From Clostridia bacterium (GTDB lineage: Bacteria; Bacillota; Clostridia; Christensenellales; CAG-138): a DNA stretch of 64,000 nt. This document shows, in pieces, positions 1 through 9,013 of the stretch. The notes beneath the pieces were generated by a model. It saw only the letters and a program-made list of their open reading frames with translations, ran no database searches and was not told the origin of the DNA. A program made the translations under genes and the position numbers. The DNA is taken from NCBI GenBank assembly GCA_017429985.1, contig JAFRNW010000019.1, forward strand, positions 54,032 through 118,031. The letters run 5' to 3'. How positions within the stretch are numbered: the stretch's first letter is position 1; every line of letters starts with the position of its first letter.

Positions 1-1196
1 GGTGTCCAGAACACGCTGTTCACATAGTACTCGATCCCGGTGCGCTGGCGGCCGACGAGAAAGTGCGCATTGATGCGCTTCTGGATCACATTGCAGTTCT
101 CGCGCGTGGTGTTGATAAGGAGCACCAGATACTGTCCTTTTCCGTAGCGGCACATTGCGTCACCGCGGCGGATCGAACGGCGAATTGCATCCCCCATCCT
201 GCTGACCAGCTGATTCAGGACATCTCCCTCGCGCATGGGATTGCCTTTACTGTCCACAATCGTGCACAGCATGATGTATACCGACTGTCCTCCGCGCTCA
301 AGCATGCGTTCGACCATGCGATAGATTCCAAGGAACACCGGGTAGTTGCAAAGGTATCCGCCTTGCGATCTGTCGTGCGCCCCGGTAAGTTCCGACTGGA
401 TCTGATCCAAGACAGCGTGCCGGTACTGCATCTTTTCCCCGAGCCGGTCGAATTGCTCCATGAGCCTCTTCGACGGCCTCAGACCCTGCTCGTTGAAATA
501 AAACTGGACCGTGCTGTCATATAGCTTCCGTGCATCTTCCGCGCGTCCAAGTGAAACGAGTGCTTCCATGGTGATCGTTTCCCAATCCGCGAGAGGATCG
601 ATCCGGGCGGCATAAAGGCCAAGGTCCTCCATCTGGAAATAATCCTGACTGACTCGGAGGAGCTCAGACGCCCGCTCGACAGCGGTGCAGAACAGCTCCT
701 TGTATCTTCTGGCTTCCCGCGCAGCCCAAACGGCGCTCGTATGAAATGTCAGGAACTCTCCGCTGTAGGCATAGCATGCTTGTAGGTAGAGGGACAGCCG
801 TTCATCCAGATCCTTTGTATTCTCCGCCTCGTGGAACAATTCCTCAAAGGTGAAGGCATCCACGACGGTGGGAACGGAATCCGACCAGCGAAACACGCCC
901 TTTGTCTGTTCGATGCAGTTTTCCGCCGGAATCCCGGCTTTCAGAAGTTTCTGCTTGGTGTTGTAGATGACGCTCTGGAGCGCATGATGGATGTTGTTCA
1001 TGTCCCTGTCGCTGAACAGCAGCTCTTCCAACTTGTCCCGGGACACGCCCTTTTCCTTTTCATGGATGAGGATCTGCAGAAGGCTGGTGTTCTGGGAATC
1101 GATCGCCTTGGAACCGCCGGCGACAAGTTTCCCGTTCCAACGGAGAGAAAAGCCTCCGAGCATTCTTACATACAGAACGTTTTCCTGCTCTTTCAC
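1..1196 (-). CDS. SARP/BTAD-type transcriptional regulator with GGDEF-like C-terminal domain (partial, 3' end outside window)
   Basis: The reverse strand is open from a GTG at 1196 to the window edge (about 398 codons). The GTG is chosen because AAGGAG lies 6 bases upstream and the following reading (KEQENVLYVRMLGGFSLRWN) is the typical start of an SARP-like winged-helix domain. Residues about 5-110 look like the OmpR/SARP DNA-binding domain and about 112-255 like the helical BTAD repeat. From about 285 a short alpha/beta domain (YPVFLGIYRMVERML, then RRGDAMCRYGKGQYLVLL) resembles a GGDEF fold, with GKGQ where the GGDEF signature should be, so diguanylate cyclase activity is unlikely. Probably a cytoplasmic regulator; target unknown. 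The stop codon is not in the window. Confidence 0.75.
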   Translation of the reverse strand, partial: MKEQENVLYVRMLGGFSLRWNGKLVAGGSKAIDSQNTSLLQILIHEKEKGVSRDKLEELLFSDRDMNNIHHALQSVIYNTKQKLLKAGIPAENCIEQTKGVFRWSDSVPTVVDAFTFEELFHEAENTKDLDERLSLYLQACYAYSGEFLTFHTSAVWAAREARRYKELFCTAVERASELLRVSQDYFQMEDLGLYAARIDPLADWETITMEALVSLGRAEDARKLYDSTVQFYFNEQGLRPSKRLMEQFDRLGEKMQYRHAVLDQIQSELTGAHDRSQGGYLCNYPVFLGIYRMVERMLERGGQSVYIMLCTIVDSKGNPMREGDVLNQLVSRMGDAIRRSIRRGDAMCRYGKGQYLVLLINTTRENCNVIQKRINAHFLVGRQRTGIEYYVNSVFWT

Positions 1197-1734
1197 TTGG
1201 ATCTCCTTCGTCGCGGAGGTTTTCCGCGAAAAAACCCGATTTCATCCGCGAAAACGTCAAACACGTGCGGATTTTCTGTTCAGTAGTAACAAATCATTCT
1301 ACCACGTACGGAATCTGTACGCACGTTTTTTATCGAGATAACGGTGTCAAACATCTCATATTCTGACATCCATTTATATGCGTTAACACGTGTTCGTTTC
1401 CTTTCGGTTGAGTCTGCTAACAAAAAACGATGAGACGTTCCGTGTTCTTTTTCAATCTCTTTTCCGCTATTCAGTTTTCAAGCTTTCCACAAAAATCGTT
1501 GATGAACCACAAAAAAAGCCCATCGTTCCGACAGGCGCTTCATATCCGCTCCGCGCCATCGGTCAAGCTTTGGCACCTTGCCGTGCGGTCAACGAGATTG
1601 TCTCTCGCACGCTCTTTATGGCACTACGACTGTAACAGTTTGGATCCTGCGCGTCAAAGCTTTTCTACGGATCGGATCATATCACCTCATGCTTTACTGA
1701 ACCGGAAAAGCCAGACCCCTGCCAACACGAGCAA
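1197..1734. other. Non-coding stretch upstream of the SARP-like gene
   Basis: No convincing gene on either strand. It is more AT-rich than its flanks near 1260-1520, consistent with the promoter region of the leftward gene ending at 1. An inverted repeat CGTAC-N7-GTACG lies at 1305-1321 with a TAGAAT-like -10 on the reverse strand partly overlapping it, and a 10-bp palindrome AACACGTGTT lies near 1385. Either could be an operator; neither is proven. Confidence 0.4.
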
Positions 1735-1763
1735 AAGCCCCAGGAATATCGTTCCTGGGGCTT
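1735..1763 (-). terminator. Intrinsic terminator downstream of the large secreted protein gene
   Basis: Perfect 12-bp stem (AAGCCCCAGGAA / TTCCTGGGGCTT) with a 5-base loop, 46 bases beyond the stop codon at 1809, followed on the reverse strand by a short T run. In one reverse-strand frame the same bases also read as part of a hydrophobic segment (see findings). Confidence 0.7.
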
Positions 1764-1808
1764 CTGCAGACTAGCTGTGGTTCATTGTTCGTCGGAGGTT
1801 CCAATTCA

Positions 1809-4800
1809 TCAGAACGCATTCTCAATGGTGAAGAAGTCGTATTCCGGGTGCGCCTCGTCGTAGGAATCCCTGTCAAGGACCGGGGAATAGGTCGCTACCG
1901 CGATCGTTCCCGCTTCGGCGTTCAGGGTAATCATGCGGAAGAAGCCGAGGCCGTTTTCTACGTCTGAAGCGTAGTTGTACATGATCGCGTTCGCGCTGCG
2001 TCCGTCTTCATAGGCCTTGCTCCAGCGCGCTGCGCCTTCCGCATTGCCAGAGAGGATCAGGGAAACGTTGCTGTTGACAGCGACGATCTCGGATTCGACC
2101 AGTTTGCCGAACGCTGTCAGCGTTCCATGATCGAGCGTGTCTGCCGGATTCTTTTCGATGAAGTCATTTACAAGGAGAATCACGGTATATTCCGAATACG
2201 CGGCAAGCATGTCGTTTACGTACTGGATCCATGCCTGCTGAGCACTGCGCTCTTCATCTGTGGCATTCCCGTCGAGCACCTTCTGGCTTCCGATGCCTAC
2301 CATAAGGACCTGATTGTCGGCAAACGGATGGACCCAGACGCTGCCGTTACTGTTTCTTTTTGCTGCTTCAAAGATACCGTTGCTGAGATAATCCGTATAA
2401 TCTGCGTCGGCACCGACTTCGTTGCATCCCGCGATGTTCAGATAGGGAAGTTCGCCGTTCTTTCTGTTCATCCCGTCCAGCGCATCACGGATCAGCTTCC
2501 AGGCGGCTTCGTCCTTGCCGTCGGCAACCGCGTTCCCCGTCCCGATTAGAGCGGATGCTCCAAGGAATCTGTTCTCTTTCAGATACCGGATCATTGCCTG
2601 GTAGGCTTCCGCCTGTTTTCCACCCGCTGTCAGATCAGTATCCGAGGTGAGGATGAAAGACATCGAGCCGATCATTCCGAGAGGAACCTCTTCGTCCGCA
2701 ATGGTCGTGGTGGTTGATTTTTTGGTCGGAGTATCTTTTTTCGTTTCCGCCGTGAATGAACCATGGATCGTTACATCCTGCGCCGGCATCGTGAAGGTCT
2801 CACTGTCCCATCCGCTGAATGTATACCCCTTCGCGACAGCGTTTTCCGCGATAACGACCTTGCTGCCGAATTTTCTGGCCGTTGCTTCCGGAAGCTCGGA
2901 TGCACCGGAAGGAACCTTGCCGGAGTACTCATAGGAAACCGTGTACTGATTGCGGTCGTAATAGAGGTTCAGGACCAGGGAATCGTCCAGTGCGACCGTT
3001 CCGTCGGATATGGACGCTGCTTCATTGTAGCGGAAACCTTCGTAGCTGTTGGCGTCCACGCTGATCGCTTTTCCGGTCAGAGCGCTTTCTTCTTTCTTCT
3101 CGGCGAGCGTGTATCCGTCTGTGTCCGCATTTTCGAGGTAATGGTTGACCGTGTACAGGGAGGCCGGAACATGGCTGTTGGTGATCACTGCGCGGTTTGC
3201 GCCATCGCTTGCAACGGCCTTTTCATATCCGTCCGCAACTTCCGTTTCATCCGCGCTGTACCGGATCAGCTGATCGGCAGCATAGGCGTCCAGACCCGAG
3301 AAGGTGTAAGACCATCCGTTTGCTTCGGAAAGGACCGCTGTCCTGCCTTTGACCGGTTTTCCGTTTGCAAGAAGCTGCACGGAGACGCTGCCCGGACGGA
3401 TCCCGTCCTTGTCGTCCGCGTCGTTCCAGACTTTCCGGACGGAAAAGCTTGTCGTGTATTTCGCGTAGACGTTGTATTCCTTCGCAGTATTCGCATTCGA
3501 TGTAACTGCGGGGAGTTTATACTCGAATCCCTTGGAAAGGAGTTCCCCTTTCTCGTTGTACCAGCCCTTGAACGAGATATCCGCCTTGGATTCTTCTTTC
3601 GTCAGGGAAGGCTCATAGCTGTACACGGAGATTCCGGACTTGAACTGCTCCTCGCTGTGTGCCAGCGTGCCTTTCACATACCAGTTGACCGTAACGGAGG
3701 GTTGCCATTTCGCAAGGAAGGTAATGGTCTTCGTGCTCCCGGGCGCCTGATCCGCGCCGTCATAGGTGAAAGATCGTCCGGCAGTATAGATCGAACCGTC
3801 ATCGGTGTTGTACCAGTGAACAAACCTGTAGTGACTGACCGGTGTCTTTTTCGACGGATCCGAGAACGTATGGGTGAAGCTGGAGGCGGAATCAAGATTG
3901 CTCCAGGAACCGGAACCGGTAGAAACGTTGTCGATATAACGGTAGTTCAAATACCAGTTCTGCGTCACTTCGTATACCGGGGAGATGCTGATGCGGAGAT
4001 CGCCGTTTTCATCTTCGGTGAACAGTCTTGTCGAACCATCGGTGAAGTAGACCGTTGCTTCGTTGACACCGCCGGAGGACTTGTTGCAACGGAACGCGAT
4101 CTTGGAGATCTCGCTGCTGCCGCCGGCCAGCGTGAATGCGTTCAGGAACTTGTAATTCGCTCCGATCCCGGAAGCTGTCCGGTTCTTGCCGCCCACATAG
4201 GAGAAGAATCCGCTGATCAGTTTGGTCTGGTTGGATGCCGTGAACGATACATACTTTGTCGCAGGAACTGCTTTTCCGCCGACAGCGCTTACGGTTGCGT
4301 CATAGATGCCGGTAATCGCAACGACGATGGACCCTTTGCTGAGCGTGTCGTATGCGGCGGTATAGGTCTTGTCTCCGCTGACGGACACGACGTTCGGCGT
4401 GAATTTCGAAAAGACATAGTAGTTTTTGTCGCTTTCAGCAGATTCCCGGACGGGCGTCTCTCCGCTGTATGCGGGAATGGAACCCTTCGCGGCGTATTCT
4501 TCCTTCAGCACTGATCCGTCCCAGTTTGTCCAGGTGATCAGGTACATTTCCGAAAAGACCGCGGTGTAGACCTGATCGCTGTCCGCTTCCTTGACCGCGG
4601 GAGTCCAGCCTTTGAACTGATATCTGCACTTCGCAGAAGCCGCTTTCTCGGGGACTGCGCCAGTATACGAGGGAATAATTCCCTCTTCCACTTCTTTTGT
4701 CATAAGGACTGTTCCGTCCGCGTTTTTCCAGGTAATGGTATAGAACACGGGAACAAGCTTGGTCTCTTCCTCTTCCGCGTCTTTGAACGTTTCTTCCTCT

Positions 4801-5384
4801 TCGGTTTCGAGAGCTTCGGGCAGAGCTTCTGCGATTTCTTCTTTCACCTCAGAAAGCTCTTCTGCATTTTTATCGGTATCCGCTCCGGAAGCTTCCGCGG
4901 CGGACTCCTCGGCTTTCTCCTCTTTCAGGGCCTCGGAGAGATCGGCAATCTCCTTGTCGCCAGCCTCTTCGACGGCTTCAGAAGCAGCCTGCTCCTCCTC
5001 CTTCTCTTCCCGGATTGAAGCCTCATTGACCTTAACGGAATCCGCTTCTTTGATTTCGGCGTTTTCCGCTTTCTTTTCTTCGGCAGCTGCCGCGATTTCG
5101 CTGGAAGCCGGCTTGCTTTCGGCCCTGTCTGCGACGTCTTCCGCCTTTGCTTCCTCAGCTGTGCTGGTTTTCTCTTCTGATTCCTGCTTGGCAGGACGGA
5201 TCTCTTCTTTCATTTCCGAAGACTCAGAAGCTTTTTCCGTCTCCTTGACCGCCGACTTATCTGCGATCGGTTCAGACGGCATGTCCGACACATCGGATCC
5301 GTCGGCAAGAGCCGTCGGAACGAGCGCCGCAAGCATCATAACAGCGAGTGTCAGGGAAAGGATTCTCTTCAAAAACGACTTCAT
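1809..5384 (-). CDS. Large secreted multidomain protein: signal peptide, acidic repeat-like region, beta-repeats, Cna-B and MucBP-like domains, phosphoesterase-like C-terminus
   Basis: 1191 residues. A classic signal peptide (MKSFLKRILSLTLAVMMLAA, cleavage near ALA) is followed by about 190 residues of Glu/Lys/Ala-rich low complexity, then at least two InlB-B-like beta-repeats (ITWKNADGTVL and LITWTNWDGSVLKEE, each ending in a YTA(V/A) strand). Near residue 650 a Cna-B domain begins (SVRKVWNDADDKDGIRPGSV), followed by a MucBP-like stretch (YTVNHYLENADTDGYTL). The last 270 residues resemble a calcineurin-type phosphoesterase fold without an obvious full metal set. There is no LPXTG and no C-terminal membrane helix in frame, so it should be released or held non-covalently. 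Likely role: adhesion or surface interaction. Monocistronic, with its own terminator. Confidence 0.8.
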   Translation of the reverse strand: MKSFLKRILSLTLAVMMLAALVPTALADGSDVSDMPSEPIADKSAVKETEKASESSEMKEEIRPAKQESEEKTSTAEEAKAEDVADRAESKPASSEIAAAAEEKKAENAEIKEADSVKVNEASIREEKEEEQAASEAVEEAGDKEIADLSEALKEEKAEESAAEASGADTDKNAEELSEVKEEIAEALPEALETEEEETFKDAEEEETKLVPVFYTITWKNADGTVLMTKEVEEGIIPSYTGAVPEKAASAKCRYQFKGWTPAVKEADSDQVYTAVFSEMYLITWTNWDGSVLKEEYAAKGSIPAYSGETPVRESAESDKNYYVFSKFTPNVVSVSGDKTYTAAYDTLSKGSIVVAITGIYDATVSAVGGKAVPATKYVSFTASNQTKLISGFFSYVGGKNRTASGIGANYKFLNAFTLAGGSSEISKIAFRCNKSSGGVNEATVYFTDGSTRLFTEDENGDLRISISPVYEVTQNWYLNYRYIDNVSTGSGSWSNLDSASSFTHTFSDPSKKTPVSHYRFVHWYNTDDGSIYTAGRSFTYDGADQAPGSTKTITFLAKWQPSVTVNWYVKGTLAHSEEQFKSGISVYSYEPSLTKEESKADISFKGWYNEKGELLSKGFEYKLPAVTSNANTAKEYNVYAKYTTSFSVRKVWNDADDKDGIRPGSVSVQLLANGKPVKGRTAVLSEANGWSYTFSGLDAYAADQLIRYSADETEVADGYEKAVASDGANRAVITNSHVPASLYTVNHYLENADTDGYTLAEKKEESALTGKAISVDANSYEGFRYNEAASISDGTVALDDSLVLNLYYDRNQYTVSYEYSGKVPSGASELPEATARKFGSKVVIAENAVAKGYTFSGWDSETFTMPAQDVTIHGSFTAETKKDTPTKKSTTTTIADEEVPLGMIGSMSFILTSDTDLTAGGKQAEAYQAMIRYLKENRFLGASALIGTGNAVADGKDEAAWKLIRDALDGMNRKNGELPYLNIAGCNEVGADADYTDYLSNGIFEAAKRNSNGSVWVHPFADNQVLMVGIGSQKVLDGNATDEERSAQQAWIQYVNDMLAAYSEYTVILLVNDFIEKNPADTLDHGTLTAFGKLVESEIVAVNSNVSLILSGNAEGAARWSKAYEDGRSANAIMYNYASDVENGLGFFRMITLNAEAGTIAVATYSPVLDRDSYDEAHPEYDFFTIENAF

Positions 5385-5513
5385 TTGGAACCTCCGGTTT
5401 CGGATCCGCCGCAGCAGATCTCTTTTTCATGTCTTTAGTCTAACCGGGGTGCTGTCACTAAAATAATCAAAAAAAGCAGAATAAAAAGGTAATTTATCAA
5501 AAATTTAGGATCT

Positions 5514-5762
5514 TCAACAAAAGTTGTGGAAAGCTTGCCTCGTTGAAGGCAGTGATAGGTATTTGATCAAGGTAAAGAAGTAGTCGTCATTGCGGTATCC
5601 GCAGCCGACACGCTTCGTGACCTTGGTCTTATTATTGAATCCTTCCAGCTTTCCGGTACTGATCGGATAAACCGTTTTAAGATCCTTGACCTGAAACACG
5701 CCTATACACTCGTGTTTGAGTACATTGAAGCTTTTTACAATACCGTCAGAATCCATAGCCAT
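5514..5762 (-). pseudogene. ISL3-family transposase, C-terminal remnant
   Basis: The tail (VYPISTGKLEGFNNKTKVTK, then GYRNDDYFFTLIKYLSLPS) matches the conserved end of ISL3-type DDE transposases, which contain a GKLEGFNNKIK-like block and a GYRN block. Only about 80 residues remain; the frame is open upstream to about 5847, then meets a stop, and no catalytic DDE part is present. I found no terminal inverted repeats. The 150 bases between 5848 and 6000 hold nothing recognisable. A decayed insertion-sequence scar between two unrelated genes. Confidence 0.7.
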
Positions 5763-6000
5763 TGTAATTACATGTCCCCTGATCAGTTCGAAAAGCTTTA
5801 CCGCAAGCTCACCGTTGCTTAAGGGGATGACCAGGAACCTGTTCTCAGTATTTATTCTCTATGTGGAAAATCTCTCATTTTAATTTGCGCTAAATCTTGA
5901 CATAGGACCACACGGATACCCTTCTCGAGATCATCCGTAATCTCTTTCATTCTTTCATGTTGCTGATCTGCATCTCTGTCTCCTCTTTTTTGGTAAAAGA

Positions 6001-6023
6001 AAAACGCCTGCAAAGCAGACGTT
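6001..6023 (-). terminator. Intrinsic terminator of the GNAT gene
   Basis: On the reverse strand AAACGTCTGC-TTT-GCAGGCGTTT is followed by a T-rich run, 35 bases past the stop codon at 6058. Confidence 0.75.
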
Positions 6024-6057
6024 TAACCAGACAAACTGGAATTTGTCAGTGTGCCGG

Positions 6058-6930
6058 TCAAAGTGATCTCTGCATACAATACATGGTATGCCCCTTCGGA
6101 TAATCCTCAAGCACGCCGGTCACTGTCCCATAACCATTCTTTCGGAAAAACCCAACGTTCCAATCATATGCTTCAAGAAACACGACGTCGGCCCCGTTTT
6201 CTTTGGCCTCCCGCTCATACTCGCGGAGCAGCCGGGTACCGATCCCTTGCCCCCGGTATGGCTCGTCCACCCAGAGCGCATCGATATCCGTGCCGTTCCA
6301 TCCGTCTACGCCACCGACAAGACCGGCTATGATCCTGCCGTTCTCATCCGTGACCTTTTTCTCGATGGAAACGTATTCGTGCCCGCGCGGCGCGAATGCT
6401 TCGACGTGTCTGCGCAGTCTGCCGGAGAGGAACTCCGCATCCTCTTTGCCGCCCGGGACGATCTCATATTTATTGGTGTTTGAAGGATCGTGTTCAATTG
6501 CGGTTTGATCGAGCCTTTTCGTCATGAAATAGTGCTCATGTCCCTTCGGAACACCCGTCATCGTGTCATTCACCATATAGCCGTGGTTTTCGTAGAACGA
6601 TTTTGCCTGAAAATCGAAAGTTCCGACCATGGCGAGATAGCAGTCAAGCTCTTTTGCTCTCTTCTCAGTCTCCTTGATCAGCGCGGAGGCAATACCCTGA
6701 CGACGGTATGCTTCCTCTACCCACAGATCGAATATCGACGCTGTCTTCCGTTCATCGACTGTCAGAATACATCCGCCGAGAAGACTTCCTTTTTCATCTG
6801 TGACTTTATACACGAATTCTTCTTCCTCGGCACCTTCTTCAGGCGGAGCGATGGTATCGAACACCCGGCCTGCCTGTTCTTCAATGTATTCAGCGTCTTC
6901 TTCAGAACAATGCATCATATTGAATGACAT
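6058..6930 (-). CDS. Tandem GNAT-family N-acetyltransferase
   Basis: 290 residues made of two GNAT domains. The first (about 1-140) carries the acetyl-CoA loop as RRQGIASALI and ends in YENHGYMV; the second (about 150-290) carries RGQGIGTRLL and FFRKNGYGTV. Both halves end with a similar PKGHxxYxMxRL motif, so the protein looks like an internal duplication. It is cytoplasmic and should transfer an acetyl group from acetyl-CoA to an amine; the substrate cannot be told. It stands alone with a terminator at 6001 and AT-rich sequence upstream. Confidence 0.85.
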   Translation of the reverse strand: MSFNMMHCSEEDAEYIEEQAGRVFDTIAPPEEGAEEEEFVYKVTDEKGSLLGGCILTVDERKTASIFDLWVEEAYRRQGIASALIKETEKRAKELDCYLAMVGTFDFQAKSFYENHGYMVNDTMTGVPKGHEHYFMTKRLDQTAIEHDPSNTNKYEIVPGGKEDAEFLSGRLRRHVEAFAPRGHEYVSIEKKVTDENGRIIAGLVGGVDGWNGTDIDALWVDEPYRGQGIGTRLLREYEREAKENGADVVFLEAYDWNVGFFRKNGYGTVTGVLEDYPKGHTMYCMQRSL

Positions 6931-7266
6931 TTCATTTCCTCCTCAAATCCCGATTAGCTGAGATCATTATCCCAAAGAAGGAATGTCATCGCAACCGCGG
7001 GAAGTCAATGTTTTCAATGACTTTATCGGATGAATTTTCATTCGGAATCATTGTATATATGAGGGAGGAGACAACCGGGAAAAAGACGATAAATACCTGT
7101 CAAAAAAACATGATTAAAATAAAAATGTAGTAAAATGTAGTAAATCTGAAAAAACAGCTTAGAAAATGGTCGTTGAAAATGTATAAAAGCACGGTTTATG
7201 CATTTAGAATGGAAGGCTGATGCTGATCCGAGTTGTACCCCCATCAATAACGGAAGCGAAAAAATA
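6931..7266. other. AT-rich intergenic region
   Basis: No gene seen. It separates the leftward GNAT gene from the leftward tRNA terminator and is markedly AT-rich. A short tandem repeat AAAATGTAGT occurs twice around 7123-7143. The promoter of the GNAT gene should lie in its left part; I could not place it precisely. Confidence 0.4.
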
Positions 7267-7300
7267 AAAGTCCCGAAAACGTTGATTTTTCGGGACTTTT
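7267..7300 (-). terminator. Intrinsic terminator directly after tRNA-Arg
   Basis: Stem AAAGTCCCGAAAA / TTTTTCGGGACTTT beginning two bases after the CCA end of the tRNA. It has T runs on both sides, so it could act in both directions. Confidence 0.85.
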
Positions 7301-7301
7301 T

Positions 7302-7378
7302 TGGCGTGCCTGGGAGGATTCGAACCTCTGCCCTTTGGAGTCGGAGTCCAACGCTCTTTCCAGCTGAGCTACAGGCAC
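7302..7378 (-). tRNA. tRNA-Arg (anticodon CCG)
   Basis: Reverse-strand cloverleaf of 77 bases: acceptor GTGCCTG pairs with CAGGCAC, discriminator G and an encoded CCA. D arm GCTC...GAGC, anticodon stem TTGGA/TCCAA around loop CTCCGAC (anticodon CCG, reading CGG), T arm AGAGG-TTCGAAT-CCTCC. It is followed at once by a strong terminator. Confidence 0.95.
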
Positions 7379-7399
7379 ACAATAAAGTTTATGCATTTT

Positions 7400-7460
7400 T
7401 CAAGAACCATAGACCGTCAGCGTCGGAGTCTGTCACTCTATCCAACTGAGCTACAGGCAC
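7400..7460 (-). pseudogene. Decayed tRNA-Arg copy (5' half)
   Basis: On the reverse strand the first 40 bases repeat the neighbouring tRNA-Arg almost exactly (GTGCCTGTAGCTCAGTTGG, then AGAG and loop CTCCGAC), but the anticodon stem has mismatches at both ends, no T arm can form and there is no matching acceptor 3' strand. It lies just upstream of the intact gene in transcription order. Most likely a tandem tRNA gene that has been truncated. Confidence 0.7.
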
Positions 7461-7573
7461 AGGGCGCGGCTGGGATTCATGGACCGGCGTACCGGAAGCG
7501 TGACCCGTTCGTGATCACCCCGCGGATCTTTCCGCGATGGTTTTGCGCGCGAAAATAATTATATCACATCGAT

Positions 7574-8911
7574 TCAGTCAGGACAATATCGAATCGTATC
7601 GATCGCTTCTTCAATGGTCGCGACGGAAATCAAAGTAACGCCGTCGGCAGCTTTCGGATGCGCCGATTTCGGAACGATGACCCTGCGGTATCCCAGCCGG
7701 GCGCATTCCTTCAGTCTGGTGTCCAGCTGCGCCACGCTTCGGAGTTCCCCGGTCAGTCCGAGTTCTCCGATGCAGGCGGTGTCGGGAGGAAGAGGATGGC
7801 GGTAGAAAGCGGAGGCAACGCAGAGAGCGACCGCAAGATCCACGCCGCGTTCATCCAGACGGAGATTGCCGACGACATTGATGTACACGTCCTGATCGGA
7901 AAGCCTGATCTGGGCCTTCTGTTCCAGAACGGCGAGCAGGAGGCTCAATCTGCCCGCGTCAACTCCGGAGGCGGTTCTGCGGGGACTTCCGAAGGAGGTC
8001 GGATTCAGCAGCGCCTGAATTTCCGCGAGCATTGGCCTGGAACCTTCCACCGTGCAGGTAACCGCGCACCCCGGATACCGTTCACCGGAAAGGAACAGCC
8101 TTGACGGGTCGGTGACCTGCTGCATGCCGGTATCCGTCATTTCGAAGACACCGATCTCGTTCGTGGACCCGAAACGGTTCTTGACCGCGCGAAGGAGGCG
8201 GAGCCCTGCGTGCCGGTCTCCTTCAAAATAGAGAACGGTGTCGACGATATGTTCCAGAACACGGGGACCGGCAATCGCGCCTTCTTTTGTGACGTGTCCG
8301 ACGATCAGCACGACCGTGCCGTTTTCCTTGGCGTATCTGGTCAGTTCGGCGGTACAGAGCCTGACCTGACTGACGCTTCCGAGCGCGCTTTCGGATTCCT
8401 CGGAATAAAGGGTCTGGATGGAATCGACGATCAGGATGTCGCATTTGGTAGCCTTGGCCTGGTCCAGAATGCGTTCGAGAGAGGTTTCGCACAGCAGCAG
8501 GATGTCCCCGCTGACTTTCAGACGGTCCGCCCGGAGCTTCAGCTGGGCGGAACTCTCCTCTCCGGACGCGTACAGCACGGTGCTGTTTGCGGACATGGAG
8601 TCAGCTGCCTGCATCAGTAACGTGGATTTTCCGATTCCGGGATCCCCGCAGAGAAGCGCGACCATGCCGGACAGCAGTCCGCCGCCCGTCACTCTGTCAA
8701 GCTCGGACATGCCGGTCGAGATCCTGGCTGTATGGCGGACCGACACCTCGGAAAGATGCTGAACGGCTCCGCCGGATGAGGCCGGACGTATCTTGATCTG
8801 CTGGTCTTCCACGATGGTGTTCCAGCTGCCGCATGCGGGACAGCGCCCGAGCCATTTCATGCTCTCGAACCCGCATTCCCCGCAGATATAAACTGTCTTC
8901 GTTTTTGCCAT
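7574..8911 (-). CDS. radA: DNA repair protein RadA (Sms)
   Basis: 445 residues, the usual RadA length. The N-terminus has a C4 zinc finger (CGECG ... CPACG, residues 9-28). The RecA-like core has Walker A GDPGIGKSTL, the Walker B region ILIVDSIQTL and the RadA-specific KNRFGSTNEIGVFEM motif. The last 150 residues are the Lon-protease-like domain (VGNLRLDERGVDLAVALCVA). RadA is a DnaB-like helicase acting in recombination and repair at branched DNA. It is transcribed divergently from the CobW-type gene at 9014 with about 100 bases between them. Confidence 0.97.
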   Translation of the reverse strand: MAKTKTVYICGECGFESMKWLGRCPACGSWNTIVEDQQIKIRPASSGGAVQHLSEVSVRHTARISTGMSELDRVTGGGLLSGMVALLCGDPGIGKSTLLMQAADSMSANSTVLYASGEESSAQLKLRADRLKVSGDILLLCETSLERILDQAKATKCDILIVDSIQTLYSEESESALGSVSQVRLCTAELTRYAKENGTVVLIVGHVTKEGAIAGPRVLEHIVDTVLYFEGDRHAGLRLLRAVKNRFGSTNEIGVFEMTDTGMQQVTDPSRLFLSGERYPGCAVTCTVEGSRPMLAEIQALLNPTSFGSPRRTASGVDAGRLSLLLAVLEQKAQIRLSDQDVYINVVGNLRLDERGVDLAVALCVASAFYRHPLPPDTACIGELGLTGELRSVAQLDTRLKECARLGYRRVIVPKSAHPKAADGVTLISVATIEEAIDTIRYCPD

Positions 8912-8940
8912 GGTTACAGTGTATCACGGATAACAGCATT

Positions 8941-8970
8941 TTCAACAAAGTGAAAATCATATGATATAAT
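8941..8970 (+). promoter_or_regulatory. Probable promoter of the CobW operon
   Basis: TTCAAC at 8941 and a perfect TATAAT at 8965 with an 18-base spacer, about 40 bases before the RBS (TATGGAGG) of the gene starting at 9014. No clear Zur-type inverted repeat was seen around it. Confidence 0.55.
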
Positions 8971-9013
8971 ATAATTTACGAAAAAAAGGAACAGTATCTA
9001 TGGAGGCATAAAA

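Noticed and set aside
2763..4514. Plus-strand 583-residue open frame
   Set aside because: Antisense of the secreted-protein gene; composition of a shadow frame, no recognisable domain.
4759..5466. Plus-strand 235-residue Ser-rich open frame
   Set aside because: It is the antisense of the Glu/Lys/Ala-rich region of the secreted protein; low complexity, no RBS.
7038..7382. Minus-strand 114-residue frame over tRNA-Arg
   Set aside because: The start translates the tRNA gene and terminator; not a protein.
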